Shown here: one piece after another, positions 1 through 7,177 of the stretch
How the letters are laid out: the number at the start of each line of letters is the position of its first letter
How positions within the stretch are numbered: the first letter of the stretch is position 1
Assembly (NCBI GenBank): GCA_016463105.1
Contig: JAEMRY010000001.1
Location: 1-47,570 of the forward strand
Source of the DNA: Ilumatobacteraceae bacterium
GTDB taxonomy: Bacteria > Actinomycetota > Acidimicrobiia > Acidimicrobiales > Ilumatobacteraceae
Direction of reading: 5' to 3'
DNA: 47,570 bases
Program-made: the position numbers and the translations under genes
The notes under the pieces: model-generated
What the model saw: the letters and a program-made list of their open reading frames with translations, nothing else
Told to the model about the DNA's origin: nothing
Database searches by the model: none

Positions 1-32
1 TTTTGAACAACGCAAATCTTGGTGGCTAGGTG

Positions 33-46
33 GGAAACTAGTTTCC
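33..46. repeat. 14-base perfect palindrome at left edge
   Basis: GGAAACTAGTTTCC is a perfect inverted repeat. Allowing one extra G on the left, the arms extend to GTGG...CCAC, and the right arm is followed by TTTT. It lies 25 bases upstream of the promoter at 71-98. It could be an operator for the small gene that follows, or the terminator hairpin of a plus-strand gene ending outside the window. The sequence does not decide between these. Confidence 0.4.
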
Positions 47-70
47 ACTTTTGCTGTTTGATAAAAACAA

Positions 71-98
71 TTGACACTGCTTCTATCGCTGCCATAAT
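71..98 (+). promoter_or_regulatory. Near-consensus housekeeping promoter, almost leaderless
   Basis: TTGACA at 71-76 is an exact -35 hexamer. A 16-base spacer follows, then CATAAT at 93-98, one mismatch from TATAAT. The start of transcription would fall near 104-106, only a few bases before the ATG at 109. There is no Shine-Dalgarno sequence, which fits a leaderless or near-leaderless mRNA, a common arrangement in actinobacteria. Confidence 0.7.
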
Positions 99-108
99 GG
101 TAGCGCAA

Positions 109-405
109 ATGGATCAGAACCCCACCCCAGAACAAGCACAAGCTTTGGCCGAAGCTCGCGAACGCCTAGCCGAGACACCAGCCAATGTTGTCGTGGCAAA
201 TCATGTTGTTGGACTCTACGAACTAGCGGCGATTCATTTGGGGGCAAATCCACCACGTTTGTCAGAGGCACAACTGGCGATTGATGCTTTAGCAGCGATA
301 GTCGACACACTCGGCGCTCGCCTTGGCGATGACTATGCCACATTCAAAGATGCATTGGCCAACATTCGCATTGTCTATGTAAAACTAACTAGCGAAACTA
401 GCTAG
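109..405 (+). CDS. Small conserved actinobacterial protein of unknown function
   Basis: This is the only plus-strand gene. The frame is open from 19, but the promoter at 71-98 rules out the earlier starts. I chose ATG 109, giving 98 residues beginning MDQNPTPEQ; ATG 97 overlaps the -10 hexamer. The product is soluble, Ala- and Leu-rich and mostly helical. It has no signal peptide, membrane segment or Cys, and no catalytic motif I recognise. It resembles short acidimicrobial/actinobacterial proteins built on a PTPEQ start, a VVANH motif, and LAAIHL and LAIDALAAIVDTLG helices (DUF1844-like in style). Function unknown. Its stop codon overlaps that of the convergent fmt gene. Confidence 0.7.
   Translation: MDQNPTPEQAQALAEARERLAETPANVVVANHVVGLYELAAIHLGANPPRLSEAQLAIDALAAIVDTLGARLGDDYATFKDALANIRIVYVKLTSETS
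402..405. other. Overlapping convergent stop codons (CTAG)
   Basis: The plus-strand small gene ends in TAG at 403-405. The minus-strand fmt ends in TAG, which is CTA at 402-404 on the plus strand. The palindrome CTAG therefore supplies both stop codons, and the two genes leave no room for a terminator between them. CTAG recurs several times around 386-406. Confidence 0.9.
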
Positions 406-1334
406 CCAAAAACTGCTCCAGGTTCGATTCTCGCTCCGTTGAGCCAGCCCGCAACTGACATCACAGATTTACCTTCAGGTTGAACTTCAACTAACGAAAT
501 ACTGCCGGCACCAGTCCTGATTTCACATTGGTTTCGCGAGATGAGCGAAATTGCACCGACGACATGAGTTGTGTCTGTATCTGAAGAAATCTTCGCCGCA
601 ATAATTTTTAGGCGTTTGTCGCCGATATTTGTGTATGCCCCGCCCACTCGGATTAAACGGTCTATCTCTAAGGCAGTTAGTCCCCAATTAATTTGCATTT
701 CTTGGGCTGAAATTTTTTTGGCATACGACACATCGCCGGTTTGTGCGACTCCGCGCCCCGTTCCGTTTTTTACGGCATCCACCAAAAGCGGCAACGACAT
801 GCTGAGTAAATTATTTCGCACCGACGCAAGCGTGTCAGTCGGCGAAATCGATATTTCGCCCTGACGATAAACCTCGCCCTGGTCAAGACCTTCAACGACT
901 CGCATGATGCACACACCAGTTTTTTCGTCGCCAGCAAGAATTGCTCGTTCAACTGGTGCTGCTCCACGCCAACGAGGTAACAGCGAAAAATGCACATTGA
1001 TCATCGGCACGATGCTAAGAACGCTCATCGGAATCAGGGCCCCGTAGGCAACTACTACCCCGAGTAAATCTTTGTCGTCACTCTGTTTAGCCAAAGCGAC
1101 GACATCATCCAAAGATTCAGAAACGCGAATTCCAAGATTTTGTGCCGCAAGTTTTACCGGACTTGCAGTTGCTAAGTTGCCCCGTCCACGTCGCACATCT
1201 GGTCTAGTAATAACTAACTCAACATTGCACCCGCTAGCAACAAGCGCTTGAAGCGGCGCAACAGCGATTTCTGGTGTGCCTAAATAAACAACCCTTGACG
1301 CACCAGCAACTGGCAGATCAGCAAGCAGCGTCAC
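402..1334 (-). CDS. fmt: Methionyl-tRNA formyltransferase
   Basis: Transfers a formyl group from 10-formyltetrahydrofolate to Met-tRNA(fMet) in the cytoplasm, making the initiator tRNA. The 310-residue length is normal. The formyltransferase domain comes first, with YLGTPE near residue 18 and the loop with N113, H115 and SLLPRWRGAAP at 117-127. D151 completes the catalytic Asn-His-Asp set. A C-terminal tRNA-binding domain follows. The start is GTG at 1334, which shares GTGA with the def stop codon. The first dozen residues are an extension before the usual MRVVFLGTP-type start; the overlap favours keeping them. Formylation here is paired with deformylation by the adjacent def. Confidence 0.95.
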   Translation of the reverse strand: MTLLADLPVAGASRVVYLGTPEIAVAPLQALVASGCNVELVITRPDVRRGRGNLATASPVKLAAQNLGIRVSESLDDVVALAKQSDDKDLLGVVVAYGALIPMSVLSIVPMINVHFSLLPRWRGAAPVERAILAGDEKTGVCIMRVVEGLDQGEVYRQGEISISPTDTLASVRNNLLSMSLPLLVDAVKNGTGRGVAQTGDVSYAKKISAQEMQINWGLTALEIDRLIRVGGAYTNIGDKRLKIIAAKISSDTDTTHVVGAISLISRNQCEIRTGAGSISLVEVQPEGKSVMSVAGWLNGARIEPGAVFG

Positions 1335-1852
1335 GAAAGCTTTAAATGTGTCGTTTCGATATCACCAGGCTGCTCTTCACGACGACGATATTCGGCAAGA
1401 GCTAATTTTCTTTGATCTGCAGTCATTCTTTCAAACATCAACACACCCTGCAGGTGGTCAATCTCATGTTGAAATAGTCGAGCAAGCAACTCATCGGCTT
1501 CAATCTCGACCGTATTGCCATCTAAGTTTATGCCACGCACCAAAATAAGTTTCGGACGCAACATCTCGACCGACAAACCAGGAATCGACAAACAACCTTC
1601 GTCATAAACCCATTCACCGCTCGACTCAATAATTTTCGGGTTAATCAAAATTTGTGGCGAGTCGTCAACATCGTAAACAAAAAGTTGCTTCTGCACTCCA
1701 ATTTGCGGTGCAGCCAGCCCAAGACCTGGTGCTTCATACATCACCTGCAACATCTCGTCGGCAAGTTTGACTAATTTGCCGTCAATGTTGGTGATTTCGG
1801 CGGCACACGTTTTTAAAACCGGGTCACCATATGTTCGAATCTGATAAGTCAT
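1331..1852 (-). CDS. def: Peptide deformylase
   Basis: Metal-dependent hydrolase that removes the N-formyl group from nascent proteins at the ribosome exit. All three family motifs are present: GLGLAAPQ (43-50), EGCLS with metal ligand C87, and QHEIDH (128-133) with ligands H129 and H133 and catalytic E130. The open frame extends upstream to 1972, but that extension lies inside priA and lacks family similarity. ATG 1852 gives MTYQIRTYGDPVL, a typical deformylase N-terminus, and 173 residues. It sits 10 bases after the priA stop and overlaps fmt by 4 bases. Confidence 0.95.
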   Translation of the reverse strand: MTYQIRTYGDPVLKTCAAEITNIDGKLVKLADEMLQVMYEAPGLGLAAPQIGVQKQLFVYDVDDSPQILINPKIIESSGEWVYDEGCLSIPGLSVEMLRPKLILVRGINLDGNTVEIEADELLARLFQHEIDHLQGVLMFERMTADQRKLALAEYRRREEQPGDIETTHLKLS

Positions 1853-1862
1853 CGGGTTAAGG

Positions 1863-3608
1863 CTATACGCGAGGCGGGTCAACATGAATAGATAGCCGAG
1901 ATTTCGCTGGTCGTTTGGCATTAAGCAAAGTTTCACTAAGTAGTTGCCAGTTCTCGGCACGCACCAAACCATGTGTCGAGTCTTTGATCACGGTCTGCAC
2001 CAACATCGTGGCACCCAATGTTTCTAGAAATGCTTGTGTTCCGGCACCACTGATTTCAGCAAGCGAGCCGAACGGTGGAAACTTCAACATTGAACGACGC
2101 GCTTTTTCGATTTCAAAATAATTATCTAAATTGCCAGTTGAAAAACCAACAAGCAAAGAATTTTCTGGCGTATGGGTTTGCAGCAGAATCCGTGGAGAGT
2201 TTTTTGAATTACCAACTAGCCGAGCAGCATGAACTATCAACGATGCCACCAGTTCGCTTGCCCTATATCTCGGCGCTAAAAGTTCTGCATCAACATCCAG
2301 AAACACAACCGTGTCTGCAGATTGCACGCGATGCAGAACTGCTTCAGTGCCAACAAAAACATTTATTCGCTGATTTACTTCTGTTGTTGCCGACGTCACT
2401 TCGGCAACTGTGCGATTTGCCGCGGCCTGCAACTCTTCACGCAAACGACTCACACCTGGTTTTAGTAGTGCACAACTACTCGAACCACATGACTGGCAAA
2501 CAACCGGTCTTACTGCGGCACAACGCGGACATTCAAGCGTCTCGCCATCGCGTTGATTGACCGCCGCATCGCAGGTTTCACAACGCAAAATTGTTCTGCA
2601 CTTGCCGCAGGCAATCAGTCGTGCTCGACCTTTAGTGTTGTGCACGCACACCACACGACGAGACGTATCGCGTAGTTCTTTGATTAGTTCGGACGAAATT
2701 AAAGATGTGCTCCAACTTTCGTCTTTGTTGCGATCTAAAACTTCAATCTTCGGCCAAGACTTTTGTTTATCGATCTCGTGTGCGACAAAGATTCTCTCGC
2801 CTGCCCAATTTCTGGCAACCTGAGATGGTGTCGGGCTAATCAGACAACACACAACTTTGGCTCGCCGACAACGCTCAATCGCTACATCTCGGGCATGCCA
2901 AGTTGGACTGCGCTCTTCTTGCAATAAGTCATCATGTTCATCTACGACAACAATTGTCGAAAACCGTGCGACAGGCGCCCAGACAACACTGCGAGTGCCA
3001 ATGACAATATCAACACCACCTAAGGCGCTCGACCAATCTTGTGGCCATAACGCAATTGAAAAGCCATTCGCCTTGAGCGACGCAGCCAACAACCGCGCAC
3101 GATGTTGGGTCGGCATCACCACAATTATTGGACCGTTACATGCAAAAGCACTGACAATTGCAGTTGGATTAGCAAGCGGCGAAACAGAAATTAAACCGCC
3201 ACCATATTCAGAAACTAGATCGCAAGCAGCCGATGAGCGCTTAACAGCCTGCGGCAAATATCTTTGCACTGGCACCTTAGCGATCAATGTGCTGGGTGCC
3301 GAGGTCGAAATAAAAGAACGAATCCGACCAACCCATCTCAAAGTTGCCCAATGCGCAAGCTCAATAATTTCTTGCGTGGTTCCGAGTCCCAAAATTTTGA
3401 TTACCGAACGCAACTTACTAATTTCGAGTCCTGTGCTTGGCTCGCCGATCGCTATCACCCATCCGGCAACATTTCGTCCATGCAATGGCACGCGTACGCG
3501 CATTCCAATGCGCAGAACATCGCCAAGAGATTCTGGGATTAAATAGTCAAATGTTTTGTCTACACCCGTAACATCGGGCACGACGCGCGCAACCCGAAGT
3601 GAGGGCAC
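1863..3608 (-). CDS. priA: Degenerate primosomal protein N' (PriA-like)
   Basis: Replication-restart protein of the PriA family, 581 residues against about 730 in E. coli. The N-terminal 3'-DNA-end-binding domain (first ~100 residues) is recognisable, as is IGTRSVVWAPV in the helicase core. The zinc domain has eight Cys arranged as CGKC, CETC, CPRC and CQSCG. The ATPase motifs are eroded: there is no GxxxxGKT Walker A loop where GPIIVVMPTQ stands, and the Walker B DEEH is replaced by DEHD. Actinobacterial PriA proteins are known to lack helicase motifs, so this is probably functional in a non-helicase role. Start GTG 3608, 11 bases after metK; no clear Shine-Dalgarno sequence. Confidence 0.85.
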   Translation of the reverse strand: MPSLRVARVVPDVTGVDKTFDYLIPESLGDVLRIGMRVRVPLHGRNVAGWVIAIGEPSTGLEISKLRSVIKILGLGTTQEIIELAHWATLRWVGRIRSFISTSAPSTLIAKVPVQRYLPQAVKRSSAACDLVSEYGGGLISVSPLANPTAIVSAFACNGPIIVVMPTQHRARLLAASLKANGFSIALWPQDWSSALGGVDIVIGTRSVVWAPVARFSTIVVVDEHDDLLQEERSPTWHARDVAIERCRRAKVVCCLISPTPSQVARNWAGERIFVAHEIDKQKSWPKIEVLDRNKDESWSTSLISSELIKELRDTSRRVVCVHNTKGRARLIACGKCRTILRCETCDAAVNQRDGETLECPRCAAVRPVVCQSCGSSSCALLKPGVSRLREELQAAANRTVAEVTSATTEVNQRINVFVGTEAVLHRVQSADTVVFLDVDAELLAPRYRASELVASLIVHAARLVGNSKNSPRILLQTHTPENSLLVGFSTGNLDNYFEIEKARRSMLKFPPFGSLAEISGAGTQAFLETLGATMLVQTVIKDSTHGLVRAENWQLLSETLLNAKRPAKSRLSIHVDPPRV

Positions 3609-3619
3609 CGCATCTTTGT

Positions 3620-4813
3620 TCAGAGTTTGACTGCTGCCTTGAACTCTTTAAGACGTGACAGGTTCTCCCAAGTAAAAGTTGGATGACTACGACCGAAGTG
3701 TCCATATGCGGCTGTCTTTTGATAAATCGGACGCTTTAAATCAAGATCGCGAACGATTGCTGCTGGTCGAAGATCAAAGACTGCGCGAACAGCAGACTCA
3801 ATTAACGAATCATCAACTTTATTCGTGCCAAATGTTTCAACAAAAATACTTACTGGATGCGCCATGCCAATGGCATAGGCAACTTGAAGTTCGCAGCGTT
3901 CTGCTGCCCCAGATGCAACCACATGTTTTGCCACCCAACGTGCTGCATAGGCTGCCGATCGATCAACTTTTGATGGATCTTTTCCGCTGAATGCTCCACC
4001 ACCATGTCGGCCCATACCACCGTATGTGTCAACGATAATTTTGCGACCCGTTAAACCTGTATCAGCATGTGGTCCGCCCTTAACAAACTCACCAGTTGGG
4101 TTTACATAAACGGCGTAGTCGTCGTTTGCGAATTGTGCTGGGATAACTGGACGAATTACTTGTTCAATTAAATCTGGACGAATCACAGTGTCACGATTAA
4201 TGCCGTCAGCGTGTTGCGTCGAAATCAAAACTGTGCGCAATCGAACTGGCTTGCCACCTTCGTAATCAAAAGTAACTTGCGTCTTGCCGTCTGGGCGCAA
4301 ATATGGAATCGCTCCTGACTTGCGCACGTCAGCCAATTTTTCAGCCATACGGTGTGCCAACCAAATCGGCAGTGGCATCAAGTCTTCTGTCTCGGTGCAT
4401 GCGTAACCAAACATCATTCCTTGATCGCCAGCACCTTGACTATTCAGAACATCTTCACCACTTTTACCGACTCGAATTTCTTCACTGACGTTTACGCCCT
4501 GCGCAATGTTTGGACTCTGTTCGTCGATGCTGACAATCACTCCACATGTATTGCCATCAAAGCCATAAAGCGCGTTGTCGTATCCGATGCCGTTAATGAC
4601 ACCACGAGCAAGTTTTGGAATATCAACGTAAGCACTAGTGGTGATTTCGCCAGCGATGACACACAAGCCAGTTGTCAACAATGTTTCACACGCAACACGA
4701 CCAGCAGGATCTTCTGCCAAAATTGCATCAAGTACCGCATCAGAAATCTGATCGGCCATCTTGTCGGGGTGACCCTCGGTCACGCTCTCAGAGGTAAACG
4801 AATACTGCTTCAT
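3620..4813 (-). CDS. metK: S-adenosylmethionine synthetase
   Basis: Makes S-adenosylmethionine from methionine and ATP, releasing phosphate and pyrophosphate. The 397-residue length is standard. ATP- and metal-binding signatures are present: GHPDK (14-18) with its His and Asp, the hexapeptide-type GAGDQGMMFGYA (127-138) and the Gly-rich loop GGGAFSGKDPSKVDRS. The start is ATG 4813, with GGAG seven bases upstream. The usual actinobacterial neighbour coaBC is absent between rpoZ and this gene; the gap instead holds a triple 15-base repeat. priA follows at 11 bases, so metK, priA, def and fmt probably share a transcript. Confidence 0.97.
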   Translation of the reverse strand: MKQYSFTSESVTEGHPDKMADQISDAVLDAILAEDPAGRVACETLLTTGLCVIAGEITTSAYVDIPKLARGVINGIGYDNALYGFDGNTCGVIVSIDEQSPNIAQGVNVSEEIRVGKSGEDVLNSQGAGDQGMMFGYACTETEDLMPLPIWLAHRMAEKLADVRKSGAIPYLRPDGKTQVTFDYEGGKPVRLRTVLISTQHADGINRDTVIRPDLIEQVIRPVIPAQFANDDYAVYVNPTGEFVKGGPHADTGLTGRKIIVDTYGGMGRHGGGAFSGKDPSKVDRSAAYAARWVAKHVVASGAAERCELQVAYAIGMAHPVSIFVETFGTNKVDDSLIESAVRAVFDLRPAAIVRDLDLKRPIYQKTAAYGHFGRSHPTFTWENLSRLKEFKAAVKL

Positions 4814-4834
4814 AGATTCTCCATCTAAATTGAT

Positions 4835-4879
4835 TTAACAAGACGCTAGTCAATATGACGATAGTCAACGTGACTATAG
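4835..4879 (-). repeat. Three tandem imperfect 15-base repeats upstream of metK
   Basis: Read on the minus strand, the units are CTATAGTCACGTTGA (4879-4865), CTATCGTCATATTGA (4864-4850) and CTAGCGTCTTGTTAA (4849-4835). They match pairwise at 12, 11 and 10 of 15 positions, with no spacer between them. The shared core is CTA-N2-GTC. The first two unit boundaries create TTGACT, a good -35-like hexamer. They fill most of the rpoZ-metK gap, and the last ends 21 bases before the metK start. An iterated operator is the simplest reading; I know of no named regulator with this site. Confidence 0.6.
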
Positions 4880-4896
4880 AAGAACTTCGTTATCGG

Positions 4897-5238
4897 CTAT
4901 TGAGCGTCAGGCTCTGTCGCAGCTTCAAGTTCGGCAGCCAGTTCGGCTTCTTGCGCAGCAGCGGCAGCCTCGTTCTCGGCGACAATGTCTTCAATCGTGC
5001 GAGCAACTAGTTGAATCTTGCCGGCAGAAATTTCTTCAAAACTAATCGAAAGTGGCTTGCGAGCAGTAGAACTAACTTGTGGTGGCACCATGTTGCCCAA
5101 ACCGTCACCAAGTTGATTGAAGTATGAGTTGATCTCTCGTGCGCGACGGGCAGCAAGCGTGACTAACGAAAACTTTGAGCCAGTATGACTCATCAGAGAT
5201 TCGATTGCTGGATTCATCATCGTGTCTTCTGTCGTCAC
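4897..5238 (-). CDS. rpoZ: RNA polymerase omega subunit
   Basis: Small subunit that helps fold and assemble the beta-prime subunit of RNA polymerase. The core SKFSLVTLAARRAREIN is the omega signature, followed by the conserved RKPLSISFEEI segment. The C-terminal tail is acidic and Ala/Glu-rich. The frame runs on to 5295, but AGGAGG lies six bases before GTG 5238, which fixes the start there (113 residues beginning with GTG-encoded Met then TTEDTMMNP). It sits between gmk and metK in the usual actinobacterial order, with coaBC missing. Confidence 0.9.
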   Translation of the reverse strand: MTTEDTMMNPAIESLMSHTGSKFSLVTLAARRAREINSYFNQLGDGLGNMVPPQVSSTARKPLSISFEEISAGKIQLVARTIEDIVAENEAAAAAQEAELAAELEAATEPDAQ

Positions 5239-5284
5239 TGCAATCCTCCTGGGATCAGGCATCGGGTACGCCTTGCGGCTAACA

Positions 5285-5290
5285 AGTATA
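5285..5290 (-). promoter_or_regulatory. Possible -10 element for rpoZ
   Basis: TATACT on the minus strand, one mismatch from consensus, lies in the 65-base gmk-rpoZ gap about 50 bases before the GTG start. No good -35 hexamer is visible 16-18 bases upstream, so this is tentative. The predicted leader of about 40 bases contains AGGAGG near its end. Confidence 0.3.
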
Positions 5291-5303
5291 GCCACAGATT
5301 TAG

Positions 5304-5870
5304 CTAGACGTTGCGCTGCTTTCGCTCATAGTCAATTATCCGAATCATCTCTTCAACGGTCGCTCCAAGGTCATCATTGACAATCACATAGTCGGCGATT
5401 GCCTTGCCGACTGGCTCTTCTTCTTCAGCCTTGCGTAATCTCTTTTCGACTTTTTGATCAGAGTCGCCACGACCTCGTAGCCGTGATTTTTGCTCTTGGC
5501 GAGAAGGCGGCAAGATGAATAACAATAAAGCCTTGGCATTAAGTTTTTTTACCTGCTGTGCACCATCAACTTCGATTTCAAGCACAGTGTCTTTGCCGTC
5601 TGGAGCACTTGGCGTGGGGGTTCCATACAAATTTCCGAGAAAATCAGTCCACTCTAAAAATCCACCGTCAGCAATGTGTCGTTCAAATTGCTCTCGCGTG
5701 ACGAATTTATATGCATCTGCCACTTCGCCCTGTCGGCGTTCGCGAGTTGTCCATGATCGACTCAGCCACAAATTTGGATCTCGCTTAACAAGGTCGTCAA
5801 CAATTGTGCTCTTACCAACACCACCAGGGCCCGATACGACAATTACAAGACCACTAGTTTGTAACGACAT
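5304..5870 (-). CDS. gmk: Guanylate kinase
   Basis: Phosphorylates GMP to GDP with ATP, in the cytoplasm. The P-loop SGPGGVGKST is at 13-22. SRSWTTRERRQGE and the conserved FLEWTDFLGNLYGTP segment bind GMP. The lid and the C-terminal YVIVNDD segment are in place. The 188-residue length is normal. Its start overlaps the mihF stop by one base (TGATG), so the two are translationally coupled, as is usual for mihF-gmk in actinobacteria. Confidence 0.96.
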   Translation of the reverse strand: MSLQTSGLVIVVSGPGGVGKSTIVDDLVKRDPNLWLSRSWTTRERRQGEVADAYKFVTREQFERHIADGGFLEWTDFLGNLYGTPTPSAPDGKDTVLEIEVDGAQQVKKLNAKALLLFILPPSRQEQKSRLRGRGDSDQKVEKRLRKAEEEEPVGKAIADYVIVNDDLGATVEEMIRIIDYERKQRNV

Positions 5871-6199
5871 CAGACGAGCGCCTTAATTCGTTTGAGCAAT
5901 TCTTCTCGTTCTTGACTTGACAAACTTTCGATCCGGCGTTTTTCTGTAATTTTTAAATCTGCCATTATTCGCCGGGCTTTGATTTTTCCGATACTCGCAA
6001 CCGATTCAAGTGCCTTGACGAGATACAAACGATTAGTCGCTTCGTGATTATCTCTTTTATTCAGCACATCTGAAAACGACAAACTTCCTGCACAAATGTC
6101 GGCTAGAACGCAAGTCATCTCTTGGCGCAACGATTTAGCACTCGCGATCGCAACACTGCGGCCTAGATCAACCGCGATTGACGCATGTGAGGTTGCCAT
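5870..6199 (-). CDS. mihF: Actinobacterial integration host factor (mIHF)
   Basis: Nucleoid-associated DNA-binding protein of the mIHF family, which is distinct from the HU/IHF fold. The C-terminal half carries the helix-two-turn-helix core VKALESVASIGKIKARRIMADLKI, here split by me into VKALESVASIGKIKAR and the adjoining RIMADLKI, followed by a basic helix ending LLKRIKALV. The 109-residue length fits the family. Its place immediately before gmk is a hallmark of actinobacterial chromosomes. A -10 hexamer sits exactly where it would make the transcript start at the ATG. The usual pyrF upstream neighbour is absent. Confidence 0.88.
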   Translation of the reverse strand: MATSHASIAVDLGRSVAIASAKSLRQEMTCVLADICAGSLSFSDVLNKRDNHEATNRLYLVKALESVASIGKIKARRIMADLKITEKRRIESLSSQEREELLKRIKALV

Positions 6200-6205
6200 T
6201 GATCT

Positions 6206-6211
6206 ATTCTA
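6206..6211 (-). promoter_or_regulatory. Possible leaderless promoter (-10) of mihF
   Basis: TAGAAT on the minus strand is one mismatch from TATAAT and is followed by six bases and then the mihF ATG at 6199. The predicted first transcribed base is the A of the start codon. There is no Shine-Dalgarno sequence in the 33-base gap, which agrees with a leaderless mRNA. The -35 region is weak. Confidence 0.5.
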
Positions 6212-6232
6212 CTTGCGAGATTTACTTGTTAA

Positions 6233-7177
6233 TTAGCTTGATAATCCGTTTCGATGTGCAGCCGAAGTCACTTGCTTCCAATCTGTTATCTCGTGAGCGA
6301 CAGCCCAATCAATTAGTTGCTGTTGAATCAAAAGTGGCGCACGCGGATTAGCAAAACTGGCGGTTCCAACCTGTACCGCGTTGGCTCCGGCAAGCATTAA
6401 TTCGGCTGCATCTTGACCAGACATCACTCCACCGACACCGACGATTCCGATATTTGGCAAAGCAGCGCGAACATCAAACACACAACGAACAGCAATTGGA
6501 TGAAGCGCCGCACCTGAAAGCCCCCCGCGCACATTGCCAAGACTTGGCATACCCGTGTCTGTATTAATTGCCATACCCATTGCAGTATTAACAAGTGTCA
6601 CGGCTTGCGCACCAGAACTATGAACGGCTCGCGCGATTTCGACAATTTGTGAAGTGTTCGGACTCAACTTTGCCCAGAGCGGCAGACCAGAAACAACACA
6701 ACCCTCTACTATTTGCGCACTGAGTTGTGCGTCGTGGGCAAACACAACATGGTCGCCCCCTAAATTCGGACAAGACAGATTTATTTCAAGTGCAGTAATT
6801 TTGCTTCGCACTTCGCCCAGCAATTTTGCAGCGTCCAGATAATCCTGAACACTGTGTCCCCAGATACTGACGATTATCGTCGCTCCAGTTTTTTCTAACG
6901 CCACGAGATCATGTTCTATAAAATGTGCGACGCCCTCACCTTGAAGACCAACGGCATTCAGCATTCCATTTTTTGTGGGTGAAAGTCTCGGTGCTGGGTT
7001 GCCCGCCCATACGAACGGGGCAATTGATTTTGCAACAACACCACCAATTTCGTTTAACGGAAAATACGCATCAAACTCTGCGCCGTAACCCGCTGTGCCA
7101 GAAGCCGTCAAAATCGGATGCGCAAGCTCTACTTCGCCAACCCGAACCGTGCAACTGGCTATTGATGCAGAAATCAT
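6233..7177 (-). CDS. pyrD: Dihydroorotate dehydrogenase, class 1 type
   Basis: FMN enzyme that oxidises dihydroorotate to orotate in pyrimidine synthesis. The class 1 catalytic Cys is C136 in INLSCPNLGG; class 2 membrane enzymes have Ser there, and this protein has no membrane-association helix. ASGTAGYG near 26-32 and GVGGVMSGQDA with AVQVGTASF near the C-terminus bind FMN. The 314-residue length fits class 1B, which normally pairs with the electron-transfer subunit PyrK, but no pyrK lies in this operon. The start overlaps the carB stop by 4 bases. It is the last pyrimidine gene before mihF. Confidence 0.93.
   Translation of the reverse strand: MISASIASCTVRVGEVELAHPILTASGTAGYGAEFDAYFPLNEIGGVVAKSIAPFVWAGNPAPRLSPTKNGMLNAVGLQGEGVAHFIEHDLVALEKTGATIIVSIWGHSVQDYLDAAKLLGEVRSKITALEINLSCPNLGGDHVVFAHDAQLSAQIVEGCVVSGLPLWAKLSPNTSQIVEIARAVHSSGAQAVTLVNTAMGMAINTDTGMPSLGNVRGGLSGAALHPIAVRCVFDVRAALPNIGIVGVGGVMSGQDAAELMLAGANAVQVGTASFANPRAPLLIQQQLIDWAVAHEITDWKQVTSAAHRNGLSS

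Noticed and set aside
1853..1972. Upstream extension of def
   Set aside because: The extra 40 residues lie inside priA, lack deformylase similarity, and ATG 1852 gives the family N-terminus.
2075..3546. Long plus-strand reading frames opposite priA (161 and 229 codons)
   Set aside because: They lie wholly antisense to priA, have no ribosome binding site, and their translations lack any family resemblance; priA is clear on the other strand.
4814..4896. SAM riboswitch before metK
   Set aside because: The gap is 83 bases and filled by the 15-base repeats; no SAM-I/II/IV-type core or terminator hairpin can be found.
5239..5295. Upstream extension of rpoZ to 5295
   Set aside because: AGGAGG six bases before GTG 5238 fixes the start; the two Arg codons of the extension are the Shine-Dalgarno sequence itself.
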